From Pagrus major (Eukaryota > Chordata > Actinopteri > Spariformes > Sparidae): a stretch of 64,000 nucleotides of DNA. Location of the stretch: contig NC_133230.1 of NCBI RefSeq assembly GCF_040436345.1, forward strand, positions 5,849,297 to 5,913,296, written 5' to 3'. Positions 11,001 to 23,500 of this stretch are shown here, piece after piece. The notes under the pieces are model-generated. The model had not been told where the DNA came from. It saw only the letters and a program-made list of their open reading frames with translations, and did no database searches. A program made the position numbers and the translations under genes. Positions within the stretch are counted from its first letter, which is position 1. The number at the start of each line of letters is the position of its first letter.

Positions 11001-13169
11001 ATCAGTTATCAAGCAGATGCTAATTTGATTTTCTCTTTGTTGATGAAATGATTGCTCGGCTAATCCTTTCAGTTAGTCAGCTGTCATACATATTGTAGTT
11101 TTATGATTCTCTGCTTATTTTCTCTGTCGTTATCTCCACCCTAACATCTGATCACATATCGATGTGCTGTCTGTGAGGCCGCAGCCTCGTCTCCTCCGCT
11201 CGTATCTGCAGTCTCGCTGCTGTAATCTTTTTGGTGGTAATTATATATGTAGACAGGAACTGGGAAAAAACTGCTACAGACGTTGGCACGGTTGCCATGG
11301 AAACACACAATCATGTCAGATTATTTTCAGGTACTGCCGCTGTGATAATGGCATCAAGCACGACCGGTTTGAGACGCTGACTTAGAGAGACGGATGAATG
11401 AAAGGGTGGTTTTTTTTATTGATCGATAGGTGAACCAGGTTTGATGAATGATGATTTAGGATTTTTTTTTTCTTTCAGTGTTTATTGGTGTTTGTATCAG
11501 CTGTTTTGTTCAACCTGCAGTGATCAGCGTACCCCTGTCAGTGACATCTCAATCAGCCATATGACAGCACTACAGCCAGCATGGAGGTAAACCTCATTCC
11601 TTCCATTCATAAACATTCCCGCCCCCCCGCCACCACCACCACCTCTCTCTGTTGTCCCCCTCTAATATCATTAGAGGCCTGCCCGTAGTCGGGTGCATGT
11701 GTGGTATTCAATCACATGCAATTTTGTGGCAGATTTGAGCCGGTCAGCAGAGCCGCGGTGTAGCTTTAGATAGTGGAAATGCCAAGCGGTGTGGAACATC
11801 CTGGGGGACAGACCATTATATTTATAGAGATGGGCGACTTGACCTTCACTGCACATTGAGTATCAGCCATTTTAGTGCCGCTCCTCTAGATACTGAATAC
11901 AGCATAATGGATCTCAGCTGCAGTGCAGTTAGTTAGCTTCAACTTCATCTTCGGCTTGTTAGAGGCTATATCTAATAATAGCTCTCTGCAATTCCATACT
12001 GTGGAGGGACTCTGTCAATACACAGTCTCTGCATTCACTGCTCCTCTGGCACACGGCGAGTCCAAGTTTTCTGGAGGAAATGCGCTGTGAAATTACAGTT
12101 TTGCAACGCAAGGAAATAAATGCTTTGCCCATTTGCCTCATTCGAATTCTGCGCTTAGGAGGTGAAGTTCAGCTATAAGTCGTTACATAAGTTTAAAGCC
12201 TTTGTTCTGCTGTGTAAGCTTTATGTTGAGAGTGAGATATGCCTCCGCTATAGCCCAAAGCCAAGGACTCCTATTCATAGAGGCACCCAGTTGTTCTCAC
12301 CCAATGGCACAGAGTGAAACTGAGCAGGATGGTCAAAGCGGGTGAAGTATTTATAGTTGTGTAAATTATATTGTGCTGAAAGGCCAGAGTTTCACACAAA
12401 CGACCGAGGAGGTGGGATCAGATGTATATTCAAATCAGGGGAAAGACCCAGTTTGTTGTATTCAGAGGCATAATTAGCATTATGAGCAGCTTCCAGACAA
12501 AATATTGATGGAAATTGATTTTGATCAGACAGACAGACTGGCATGTATTCAACCATCACTTCAAATTAAAACTCAGTTCAGTGGTTCGTCATGTGATCTA
12601 CCTGTGGCTGGTCCAGGTGGAGCTCAGACTATTTAGTAGCTTCGTTTAGAGCAGTTTATAGTAGTTTAATCTAACCTCATGTATATTTCACATGTACATT
12701 CAAAGTATCTGCGTCAGTCAAAGACACCTGGCAGAGTAGAAACTACAACCCTGCCTTCTGAAATACTTTGTAGAAAGAGTCAAAACAAACAAACGGAAAT
12801 GCTCAAATGTGATTGTCACGACTAGACTAACTTTTGAGAGAGGAAGTAACACATTCTCCCTCCTCCAAATGAAGTGTTAAATTCAAAAGCAAGAAAACAC
12901 ATCTTTGCTCCATGAAACAGATTTTTACATTCCCGATGCACTGTCTGTTTGTTTCCCCACTTTGTTTGTTAGATTTCACAGTTGAAAGAGAAATATTAGA
13001 CAAAAGTTAAGAGAAAAACAATGCACAACATTTGTTACTCCGTGATTTGGACATAAATAACTCGAGATCTGGAGAAAATGGAGGAAATAATACAGTAGGT
13101 CTGACCCATGAGTATATAGGGCTTCCATATTTTTGCGCTTATTGACAGATATAACTAATGAATGGGCTC

Positions 13170-13330
13170 ATTATTCAGATTTAGATTCAGACAACTTTAT
13201 TGATCCCAAAGAGGGCAATTCATTTGCAGCTCACCCCGTCCACAATCTCACAAGCAACATCTGATATGTTACATGTCAAAAACACAGATCAACACACAAA
13301 CAGAGGTCGGTGAAGGACAGCAAGATAAAG
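13170..13330 (-). mobile_element. LINE/SINE tail fragment, reverse orientation
   Basis: The stretch AACTTTATTGATCCCAAAGA is the reverse complement of the common fish retroposon tail ending in GGGATCAATAAAGT. It is truncated and carries no reading frame. The same family has a plus-oriented tail at 9195-9245. Confidence 0.45.
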
Positions 13331-15859
13331 AGCTAAGGTAAAATAACCAATCAAACCAAGTACAAACACCTCAAAATGGCACTTATACTTAGTTATTTCC
13401 AAATCTGTTAGACGCTTGTTGAGGTAAAGTTTCCTCTGAAATAACTTGTTGATCAGGAAGCATCACAGGCAGCTAACTTAATGATTTCACTGACATGTGA
13501 CAGGCTGTTGTGTGTAAGGTGAAAAGAAAATAGGTAAAACTGAGATCACAAAGGCGCCAGACATCTTATTCCTTCCTCAATTAGGTAATTAGTCTCAATT
13601 TCAAATATAATGCAGCTGCATTTACTTGAGGAGAGTTGAACAATACAGTCTGTGGCTTTGGGGCTTATAAAACAGTCTCATTAAATGATCTTCATAAATC
13701 ATGTAACAAGAAAAGTGTTTATCAGGAAGATCTCCAGAAGTTGATGTAGGAGCTGTAATAGCATCGTGTCACACTGAACTCATACATCTGATTCACAGGA
13801 TGAGCTTTGCAGCTGCACATAATCTGCAGCATTGTCCTAGTTTTCTCCCGTGTTAATGACACCCTCATCACGACTCTCTCCATTCACAAAGCAAAATCCT
13901 GTCGTGATGGGAAGAACTGGCTCTGAACAGGCTGTGGGTGTCTAAGAATTCGGAGAACATGTCTAATTTTTGCAGCCTCCTCGCAGCCAGCCACATGCTG
14001 TCTTTTCATTGAGCTCCTTGTCGATGTACAAACTGAATAGGATCACTCTGTAGGAAATGTATATTCAGAGCGGCTGCACCGTGTGATTAGTGTCTTCGGA
14101 GGCGCTTGTCACTTTGCTTATACCCACATTCTCTGTCCGACCGGTTTATATAGATCATTATAGTTCTCGAATGTGTCTACCTGAATGAATCAGGCTGAAA
14201 TAAATAAATGACTGGAATCTGGGGGATGAATGAAGCTTTTCTGGTAAAGGTGATGTTTAGCTCTCTGCATCATGATATCTGACTCCCCACTCTGTGTGTA
14301 GTGTGAGGCAGCTGCTGCTGTGCTTTGAAACACAGTGAGAGGAGAGAGGAAAAGCGTCCTTAAATGTGGGCTGTTGTGTAATCCCTCCCAGGGCCCCTTT
14401 GCTATTTTTGTGCCTGGGTCCGCACGTCACGGTTGGGTATTTTCTCTGGTGACTAGCTCGCATCAATAGATCTTCTAATGTACACCCAGTCAGGCAGCAG
14501 CTTCATGACTGATGGGACTTTACCTTGCTAATTTATTTCATTATTGTTGCTCAGACATGAGGAGAATGGGGAAACGGACTATGCAGCATGAGGAATGTCA
14601 CATGTGACTGTGGATATGGGACAGGGGACTATTCAAATGTCAGGTTTGTATGAGGATTATATTTGATATGTGAATGTCAGTCGAGGCTTTTCTTCCCATC
14701 AGACCTTGTGCTTTATGTCATTCTGATCACAGAGAGAGCTGTTGATTCATCCCGCATGCTATGTGAGACTGCCACAGAGGATTTTCACCATCCAGCCTCT
14801 CTGAAGCCGGTCATGATATTTATGGATTTGTTGTCAGGCGTGAGGCTTCATGCCTGTTCTGTTCCCTTTAATGGCCAACTTAGCCTCTAATGATGTAATG
14901 CAGCGGCATAACGATGCTCTCCACAGCCAGCATTTGTTTGCCCATTGTCCTCTCTCGAAGGTATGTGTGCTTTTTCACATGAATCTCTCCGTCGGATATT
15001 TCTCCATCCATCCATGCGGACATGTACTGTAACATCGGCAGCCCACAGTCGTCCTGACACACACCTACTGCCACCCACCTGCCTCCTGTTGTTGCACGTC
15101 ATTGCTGCTGTGTCATATATTTTCGTAAAGGTTACAGCTTGTTGCCGGGAGCGAGAGAAATGTGCAGAGAAAAGGGTCCGCTGGTATACGAGAAAGTCTG
15201 CTGAGAGACTCGTCAATGAGCCTCTGAATGTGTCCCTCGCTCTCTGTCAGGCTCAGTTCAAAGGTATGCATTGTTTCTGAGGGTCTTATCTGGCTGTCAC
15301 TCTGCACCCATATTCCCCTTCCCTCCTCTCGCAGCTCACAGAGGATGGAAACTAAGCAATGAGGTCAGATCGACCTTGAAAGGGAGCTCCCTACCAGGCC
15401 TCTGAATTTTGTTACCCCCGAGGCACCCAACTTAGTTTACCTCTGTAAACCTCCCCTCTGAATCATGGATCATTCCGGTCCGAGGCAGCCCTTCGTATGC
15501 CTTCATTATTTTTCCTCTAGGAAGGAGCGTTCAGTGAGCATTTTCAAGAAAACACACACACACACAAATGGGAGATTATCATCCGCACAGCTGCTTTCAA
15601 GCATCTCCTGGCATCTCGAGTCACCTTGGCTTCGTATCCTCTGGTTTATGCCTGAGGAGTGTGTGGTGTGCTAACAAAGGAAGAGAGGGAGTGAGAGGAA
15701 GAGAGTCGGAGGATGTCCTAATTAAGGGGAACTCAGAGGGTTTGAACCAGATAATCTTACATAACCTCGTTAGGGAGGACACAGCATTTGATACTGAGAA
15801 GATGGAAATGACGTGCCCTCAGAGACATGTCCCCATGGCCCCAAGCAATTCACTTTAAC

Positions 15860-15885
15860 CATGATGATGATGATGATGATGATGA
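15860..15885 (+). repeat. (ATG)8 microsatellite
   Basis: Eight tandem ATG triplets within the hivep2 first intron. Any frame passing through it gives only a methionine or aspartate run and is not part of a gene that I can recognise. Confidence 0.9.
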
Positions 15886-16739
15886 GTCCGGCACGTGTAT
15901 GTGCGGGACGGTATGTGGTTCCCCCTGCAGCTCAGTGTGGAGACTGTGACACTAGTGACACAGAGAGGCTACAGGGGGTTGAATCCCACATGAAGACAGG
16001 GAACTTCAAGATGTTACGATGTGAGTTGAGCAGGAGATTGTGTTGTTGTTCGCTGCAGGTAGACTCATCACACTTCATCACCCATCATCTGACACCTGTG
16101 TGTGCTGGCATGCATCAACACACACACCATACTTCAGAGACACTTTGTTGTCCCTGACATTATCTTCTGCAGGGCTCTAAGTATTAGTATCCACTGACAT
16201 TTATATGTTTCTTGTGATGGGCTACAATGTTGACAGATGCGGTGAAAGTGAAATTAATAGTGAAATGTTAAATCTGGGATATATAACGAGGGAAGTCGCT
16301 GGGTGGTATATTGTGGACAGCGTTGATATCGTGTTAAAATATTAGAAAGTCAGCTATACGGATCACATTAAAGTCTACAATTAAATTAAAGTACAAGAAA
16401 ATTACACACATTGACCGATTATGTTGTGTTTTTATTTGATGCTAATAAAATAAATTAACTTAAAAATGCACAACTCGTTTTAATTGTTTTGTTGTTTTTT
16501 CTTCTATTTAGATTCATCATTTTTGATTTATTTATTTACTTTGTTCTCTTTAATGTCACTTAGTTTGAGGTTAGTTAATATAACTGTCTAATACAACTCA
16601 GACTATAGACACAATGTTCATTGTTCCTGTTCCTGTTAAGGCGAAGCCCAAGTGGGATTTGTACTCCTACAATCTTCTCTCATGTCTCAAGATTCATAAA
16701 AAAAACTTTGGCTGTGATGTAGGATGCAATCTGCAAATT

Positions 16740-16860
16740 CACTAGTAACTAAAGTTATTGAATAAATGTAGAGAGTGAAAAGTACAATATTTTCCTCCAA
16801 AATGTAGTGAGAGGAAGTATCAAGTAGCAAAAAATGTAAATACCTCTTACATCCCATCAC
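16740..16860 (-). repeat. Dispersed fish repeat (AGTAAAAGTACAAT type)
   Basis: The sequence around AAAAGTACAATATTTTCCTC and AAAATGTAGTGAGAGGAAGT matches the familiar percomorph repeat built on CAAGTAAAAGTAC modules. Related fragments lie at 52495-52625, 54835-54920 and 60200-60370. The boundaries are approximate. Confidence 0.5.
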
Positions 16861-17412
16861 TGATTAAGGATATTTCACAGTCAAGCCAACAGTTTTAACA
16901 GTATTAATAAAAGTTCCCCGCCTCGTGGTTCCCCGTGAACTCATATACACGTATTTGTGCATATATGTGTGCATTCAAATTAAAGTGACAGTCCTCACTG
17001 TGATGAACGATTAGCTCCCAACACACAGTAAACATCTACAACCCTTCACGACACACATGCTACAGTAAAAAAAAGCATGTGCCTTAAATACCTACACACA
17101 TCTCACACGTTCACACGGCTTCAGCAAATTTTGGGGCATCTGCCAGGCTTGACATGAGGTACCTTTGGGTGTTTTTTAGAGGCTGGTAAAGAGAAAATAT
17201 TTTTTCCATTCCTGCTGCGATGGAGCTCATTATGAATTTTATACACCGATTTTATTAGGAAGACTTCTAGGAAACACTTGAAAAGCTCTCCCACTCTCAA
17301 TGAGTCAGATTTAAAAATGAAATCTATTAACTTTTTCACATTTTTTTTGTCTTGATGATCCTCTTGTGCATAAATGTTGTCCTAATTGTCCATTCTGTAT
17401 GATTTCTTTCAG

Positions 17413-17516
17413 GTGACCCTTCCCTGCAATCAATTCACACGTATGTTAATATCACTACAGTTACATAACAGATAGTGTCCTTGAAAATCGATCCCAAAGA
17501 GAGTGACATTGGATTC
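17413..17516 (+). other. 5' UTR part of the hivep2 giant exon
   Basis: A good acceptor (TTTCTTTCAG) ends at 17412. The frame of the giant exon is closed by TAA at 17466-17468, so coding must begin after that. The first in-frame ATG is at 17517. An apparent GTG start at 17475 is not used in vertebrate mRNAs of this kind. Confidence 0.6.
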
Positions 17517-20500
17517 ATGGAGTCACTTGAAACTACTGCAGGGGTGAAAAGCTCCACTGAGGGCCAGGACAGAAATGTTGCCCAGAAAAAATGCACCTCA
17601 GAGGCAGCACAGACTAAAAGGAGTCCGTCGGTCGAATTGGAAGGAAAGGGGTGGCACCAACAACTGCAAGACAGTCAGAGCAGAGACACGGGTGGTTTCA
17701 AAGAAATGTCTGACTCAGGGAAATCACTGCAATTAGAAGAACAGCACTCCCAAATCCAGTCCACAAGCCATCAAGACTATGAGGTGTCTTCACATTCAGT
17801 ACAGCCCACAAAACAGTTTCCTACTGGCAGACAGAAAGCTGTAGGTCACTTAGTTTCTGCACAGTCCCCAGGACCTGCATCTCACAGGAAGTCCACCAGT
17901 TCACCTGAAGTCCAACAACAGTGCTCCCATTCAGGGATGGATCAGCTGTCAGAGACTGTGTGTAAGGTGGAACAGAAACCACAAAAGCCTGGCAAGTATG
18001 TTTGTGATTATTGTGGAAGGGCATGTGCCAAACCGAGCGTGCTTAAGAAACACATTCGCTCACACACCGGGGAACGGCCCTACCCGTGTGTCCCCTGCGG
18101 ATTCTCCTTCAAAACCAAGAGTAATTTATACAAACACAGAAAGTCTCATGCTCACTCTGTCAAAGCTGGAACAGTGCCACTCTCAGAACTTGGTTCTTAC
18201 AATGCCAACACAGACCAGGGGTCTTTTGAAGGGGAAGGAGAGTTATTCTCTGATGCTGAGCAAAGCACGGACACGGACGAGGACACTCTTAACGACCCGC
18301 TGCTGCTGCTGGACTCTCCAGTGGAGGGATCAGATAACACTGCTGTAAAAGTACTAAATCTCATTGCTCAGAAAAAGGGAGCCACATCGATGTCAGCTCA
18401 GGATGGTTCATCCCAGCCCCAAGAAATCAATGCACCTCCTGCTGCTGCCGAGGCTAGCCGTGCAATCCAATCTTGCACGATCAAACAGAGGCTTGCACTT
18501 CGGCTGTCTGAAAAAAGAAGCAGCGACTCTGACCACAATCTGTCCCTCCCGAGTCAGTCGAGCAAGGGCAGCACGGACTCAGGCTACTTCTCGCGGTCCG
18601 AGAGCACCGAGCACCAGACTGGTCCTCCGAACACTAACGCCAAGTCCTATCAAGAAATTATGTTCGGGAAGTGTTACAGGCCAAGTCCAAAACAGACAGC
18701 TGCCTTTGTGGCCTGCAGCACAGACTCGAGTGAGTATACTGGGAGGCGCTCAGAGAAAGGTGTCTCTCGCGTGTTCACCCAAGAAAAAGACACTGTGGAG
18801 TCAATCAGAATAAACACAAAGTCATTCATGAGGGAGGAGGTAAAAGAACCCATGTTAGATGCTGATATGGGGCCTCTGATCAGAAGCAACTCTATGCCAA
18901 CGTCCTCAGCAGTGTGTCTGACTATGCCTCAAGCCCTCAGAGGCAGCCACTCATTCGATGAGAGAACAAGCACCGGGGGCATGAGGAGGCTCAGGCGGCA
19001 AGCTGCTTTCGAACTCTCGGCACATGACGGCCATGCAGACACTGACAGCCATGGAAAGATGAGCGAGAGTGGCACATCACCCTCAGGATTGGAAATGGAA
19101 AATTACCCCTCTATGGCGTCTAATATGAGCCATCAGAGACATGCAATGGAGCTGGCAACACGGAAGCGTCGGAAAGAGAAGAGGGAAGAGGAGGATTTGC
19201 AAGGTCAATATGAGATCCATCACGAACAGTGTGAGGAAATGTTTGATTCGAGTAAGGATTATGACGCAAAACAAGCTGCAGCCGGAATTATGGCATTGGG
19301 AAAAGGACACTCTTCAAGTGTGCTAGCACAGATGGACAGGTGTGACATGGACATATCAGTGAGCCTTGAAATGTCTGGTCGAAAAACTCTGGGGAATGTA
19401 ATTTCTGTTATCCAGCACACAAACTCATTAAACAGGCCTCACTCCGAACAGTCAGATTCATACAAGTATCACGGGCAGAGACAGGAAAGCATTTCTTCAT
19501 TTCAAGCTATGGAAGCAAGTGATTCATATGAGATGGAAAGGATTGATAGTAGGCTGAGGCAATCATTTCAAATGGGCCCCAAACTTGTGCGGCAGCCCAA
19601 CATACAAGTCCCAGAAATTAGGGTGACAGTAGAGCCTGACAGTCCGGAAAAAGCTCCAGAGGTGCAGGTGAAGGAGCCAGAGAAGCACGTGGAGGAGTTT
19701 CAGTGGCCTCAGAGGAGTGAAACTTTAGCACAATTCCCTCCAGAAAAGCTCCCTCCAAAGAAGAAAAGGCTACGCTTAGCTGATATCGAGCACTCCTCTG
19801 GTGAATCTAGTTTTGAGTCTGCCTGCACCAGCCTCTCCCGCAGCCCGAGCCAAGACAGCAACTTATCTTACAGCTCCACCTTCTCTTTTGACAGAGAGGA
19901 GAGCTTGAAGTCAGTCTCTCCAGCCAGGCAGGATGAATTTGGCAAACCGCTTGAGCTCTTAGCTGTGCCAGGCAGTGGGCACTCCCTCTCTGTGCTCAAC
20001 CAGCGTCAACAACATGAAATGAGACGCTCCTCCTCAGAGCAGGCGCCGTGTAACTTGCGCAAGGAGTTCCCAGAGGTACGCAGCATATCATTTGACTATG
20101 GCAGTCTTTCTCCCACATCCAAAGTTAGACACGTGGACATCAGCGCAGGCCACTCGGCTGTGAGGGAGAGAAGGAGGGGGAACTTGGTGCGACAGGAGTC
20201 ATTGAATATGGACGCTGAGGTAACACAAGTCCCATCACAAGTGTTTCCGCAGTACCTCAGCAGCACCTCCCCTCCATTCACAGCAGTTGCTGCTCTGCCG
20301 CAGACTTTGCCAATATTCTCCACCGGGAATACATTTCCCCAGCTGTCACACCCGAGCCTGTTAGTTCCTGTAAGAATACAGACTCACGTGCCGTCCTATG
20401 GCAGTATCACGTACACCTCAGTATCGCAGATTTTCGACAATCAGTATGACAGTATTAGCTCCAGTTCATCCACCTCTCAGAATCAAACTTCACGTTTGTC

Positions 20501-23500
20501 TGGAAATGTTGATTCTCATAATGTATTAGCTTATACCAGGCCACCTTCGATGCAGACCATCAGTGTTGAAGCCCTTGATTTGTCGTCAGCTAAGCTCAAG
20601 ACAGGCATCCCTCTCTCTCTGACCTCCAGAACCATCTCGACCACTAACGCCTCCAGTGGTGGCACTAACAAACGGATGCTATCCCCTGCCAGCAGCCTGG
20701 ACCTTTTCATGGAGGTCAAGCAGCAAAAACGTGTGAAAGAAGAGAGAATGTTTGGGCAGATTGTAGAGGAGCTGAGTGCTGTGGAGCTGGGAAAAAGTAA
20801 TTTGAGTGAAGAGAAGGGGCACGGGTCAGAGATGCAGGGTGCATCCACACCTCATGCTCAGGATGACTCACGTAGGAGTAAATTTATCACACTTCAGCAA
20901 AAAGTATCCGAGGCCACCGACCACGGATTTGAGTCAGCTATGGAAAGCAGCTCCCTGGAAACCGGCTCTCCTCCCTACTCCATGATATCAGCCAGCGAAG
21001 TGAAAGAAGTTGGCACGGAGAAACGAGTGCAGATGGATATGGTGGCACAGCTGGTTACCAGTCAAGACATCCTGATCTCAGACGCTGAGCATTCAAAAGT
21101 GTTATCTCAGTTTCCAAGTCTTCGCACGACGACAGGTGTGAGCTGGTGTTATCTCAACTACACCAAGCCGAGCTGCTCGCACAGCAACGCCCCTTTCTTC
21201 TCCGTGTACGCCACCTGGTGTGTGAGTTCCCACAACCCGAACCCTCTCGAACTGAGTACCAGCGCTGCTCTGGCTCTGCTGCGGTCCAAACAGAGGGGAG
21301 ACAAGGTTATGTACACCGTGGCTGCCATGTGTCAGCCTGGCACCGGGAAACTGGTTTCATCCCTCATCCTGTGGAGGCAGACCATGGAACAGGTGAGGAA
21401 ATGATCACTGCATGTTCCTAAAGGATCAGTTCACCAAAAAATGAAAATTCAGTCATGATCTTCTCACCCCCTTGAGTCCAGAAACATCCTCTGGAGCTTC
21501 ACAGCAAAACAGCGTTGCAGAATTATCCTTATCTACTGAAGCAGGGATATGTTTGGGGACAGTAAACAAACATAAACAGGCTCCATAGAGCTCGTCCGGT
21601 GTAATACAAGTCTGTGGAAGGCCAAAGGTCCCATATTTATTTTAAAAGACGTTATTTACACCCTTGACGTACGGCCAAGCTTGTGCGCCCACTTTAAACA
21701 GGGTGTGTGTCAATGCTTTTAGCTTCGCAGCTACAGTGAAAGATTTGGCTTATAAAGGGTGTAAATAACATCTTCATCAACAATTCGGGATCTCGGGGCT
21801 TCTGGAAACTTGGATTACTTTGTTTTTGCTTGTTCACTTTTTCACAAGACCCCAGTTACTTCAGTTGTTTAGCAGAATGCTGCAGGGCTGTTTTGCTGTG
21901 AAGCTCCAGGAATGTTTTGTGGACTTAAACTTTCCATCTGCATGGGGTTAAGTAGATAATGACTACGAATTATCAATTTTGGCTTAACCTTAAGTTTGAA
22001 CACTCATAAGAACATTTTGTCATTTATGACATATTGAACTGGTCTTGCTAATATCACCATTACACATAAAGAAACTACAGTTATTAAGTAAATACACACT
22101 ATTAAATACTCTGCGTATGTCACTAAGAGATAACAGTTTGAAATGTAGAAAGTTAAAATGACCTCACCGACCAGAAAATGGCAAACTACACACTTCAAAT
22201 CTTTTGGCAGGAGCGACAGCAACTATTGGCAAGTATCTGGATATATTTTTTTCCTGCTTCTAGCTGTGATTTTCTAAGCTTTGATTCGTCACTTGCTGTG
22301 TTGGCAGTGGAAATACCAGACACCAAAGTTAAATTCAAGTGACTATCATGTACCTTGGCAATGGAGGGCTGGTAAAATGTACACATAAAAAACTTAATTC
22401 ATTCCTAAGAGTTATCTGTCCTTAGTTTTTCCTCAGCAGCAGCAGCAGCAGCAGTAATCCATGTTTGCAAAACATGCTGTGTAACGCCACGTGTGACACA
22501 CAATACTGGAGGCATCGCATTACATTGTCGATAAGGTGTCCACTTAAATGGATGTTAACAAAATGTTTGATCATCTAATTCAGCTGCAGAGGAAACCGGA
22601 GCCCAAAGAGTTGGACATCACCTACGGCAAGAAGGTGAAAGACGTCAGCTGCAGAGTGAAAACGGCCAAGGAGGAGTGGAAAGAGAGGGAGGCCCCCACA
22701 ACCCAAGCAGTGCCAACGCGTATTAAGATATTCGAGGGAGGGTCAGTGAAGATATTAGTTATCATAACACTTGTCATTTCTGCTGACAGCAAGTACAGCA
22801 GCTATATTAGGGATGTTAGCGCAGTCACTATCCATCTGCATGTGCTCTTTTTACTGTTTTATGAATGCTCTCATTGGAATAATGTGTCTGTCCTTCAGGT
22901 ACAAGTCCAATGAAGACTACGTGTATGTCAGAGGTCGAGGACGGGGGAAATACATCTGTGAGGAGTGCGGTATTCGCTGTAAGAAGCCGAGCATGCTGAA
23001 GAAACACATCAGGACCCATACGGACGTGAGACCGTACATCTGCAGAGTCTGCAACTTCGCTTTTAAGACTAAAGGTGAGCATTTCCTCAAACTCACACAA
23101 GAACGAATACTGACCTCATAGATGATACATGAGACTCACTATTCACAGTTTAGATTTAAAACAAATGCAACTTTCTCATCAGTCTTTACTCTAATCTGTT
23201 TGTGTGTCAGATTTTAAAAATACCATTTGCAGCACAAGCAAACGCTCTGTAGTTTTTGCTGCTATTTAGAGGTACTATGGTGCAATATCAGCAGCTTTGT
23301 CTCCTCATTGTTCTCTTCACTTTCTTTGTTTCTCAGTTTCCTCTTGTAGTAAGAAAAAACACCGGGTGTGGGGATATAAAATTTGGGTTAGGAAAATCTG
23401 TTTATGCATTGAAACTAGATTTACTAGCGGGCGTACGCTCCTGCGCACCTGCCGTAAAGCTGCTGATCCTGATCTATGGCGATGAAAAATAGCCAGGATA

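Larger units (their letters stand above)
9625..17412 (+). other. Large first intron region of hivep2
   Basis: About 7.8 kb without convincing coding exons. It holds a palindromic MITE (10637-11000), a LINE-tail fragment (13170-13330), an ATG-triplet microsatellite (15860-15885), a dispersed repeat at 16740-16860, and long stretches of complex, non-repetitive sequence (about 11480-12650 and 13780-16150) that look more like regulatory DNA than decayed repeats. Short frames in this stretch lack splice context and family resemblance. Confidence 0.5.

Noticed and set aside
17475-17516. GTG start for hivep2 at 17475
   Set aside because: A non-ATG start is unlikely; the frame has an ATG at 17517 and a stop just upstream of the GTG.
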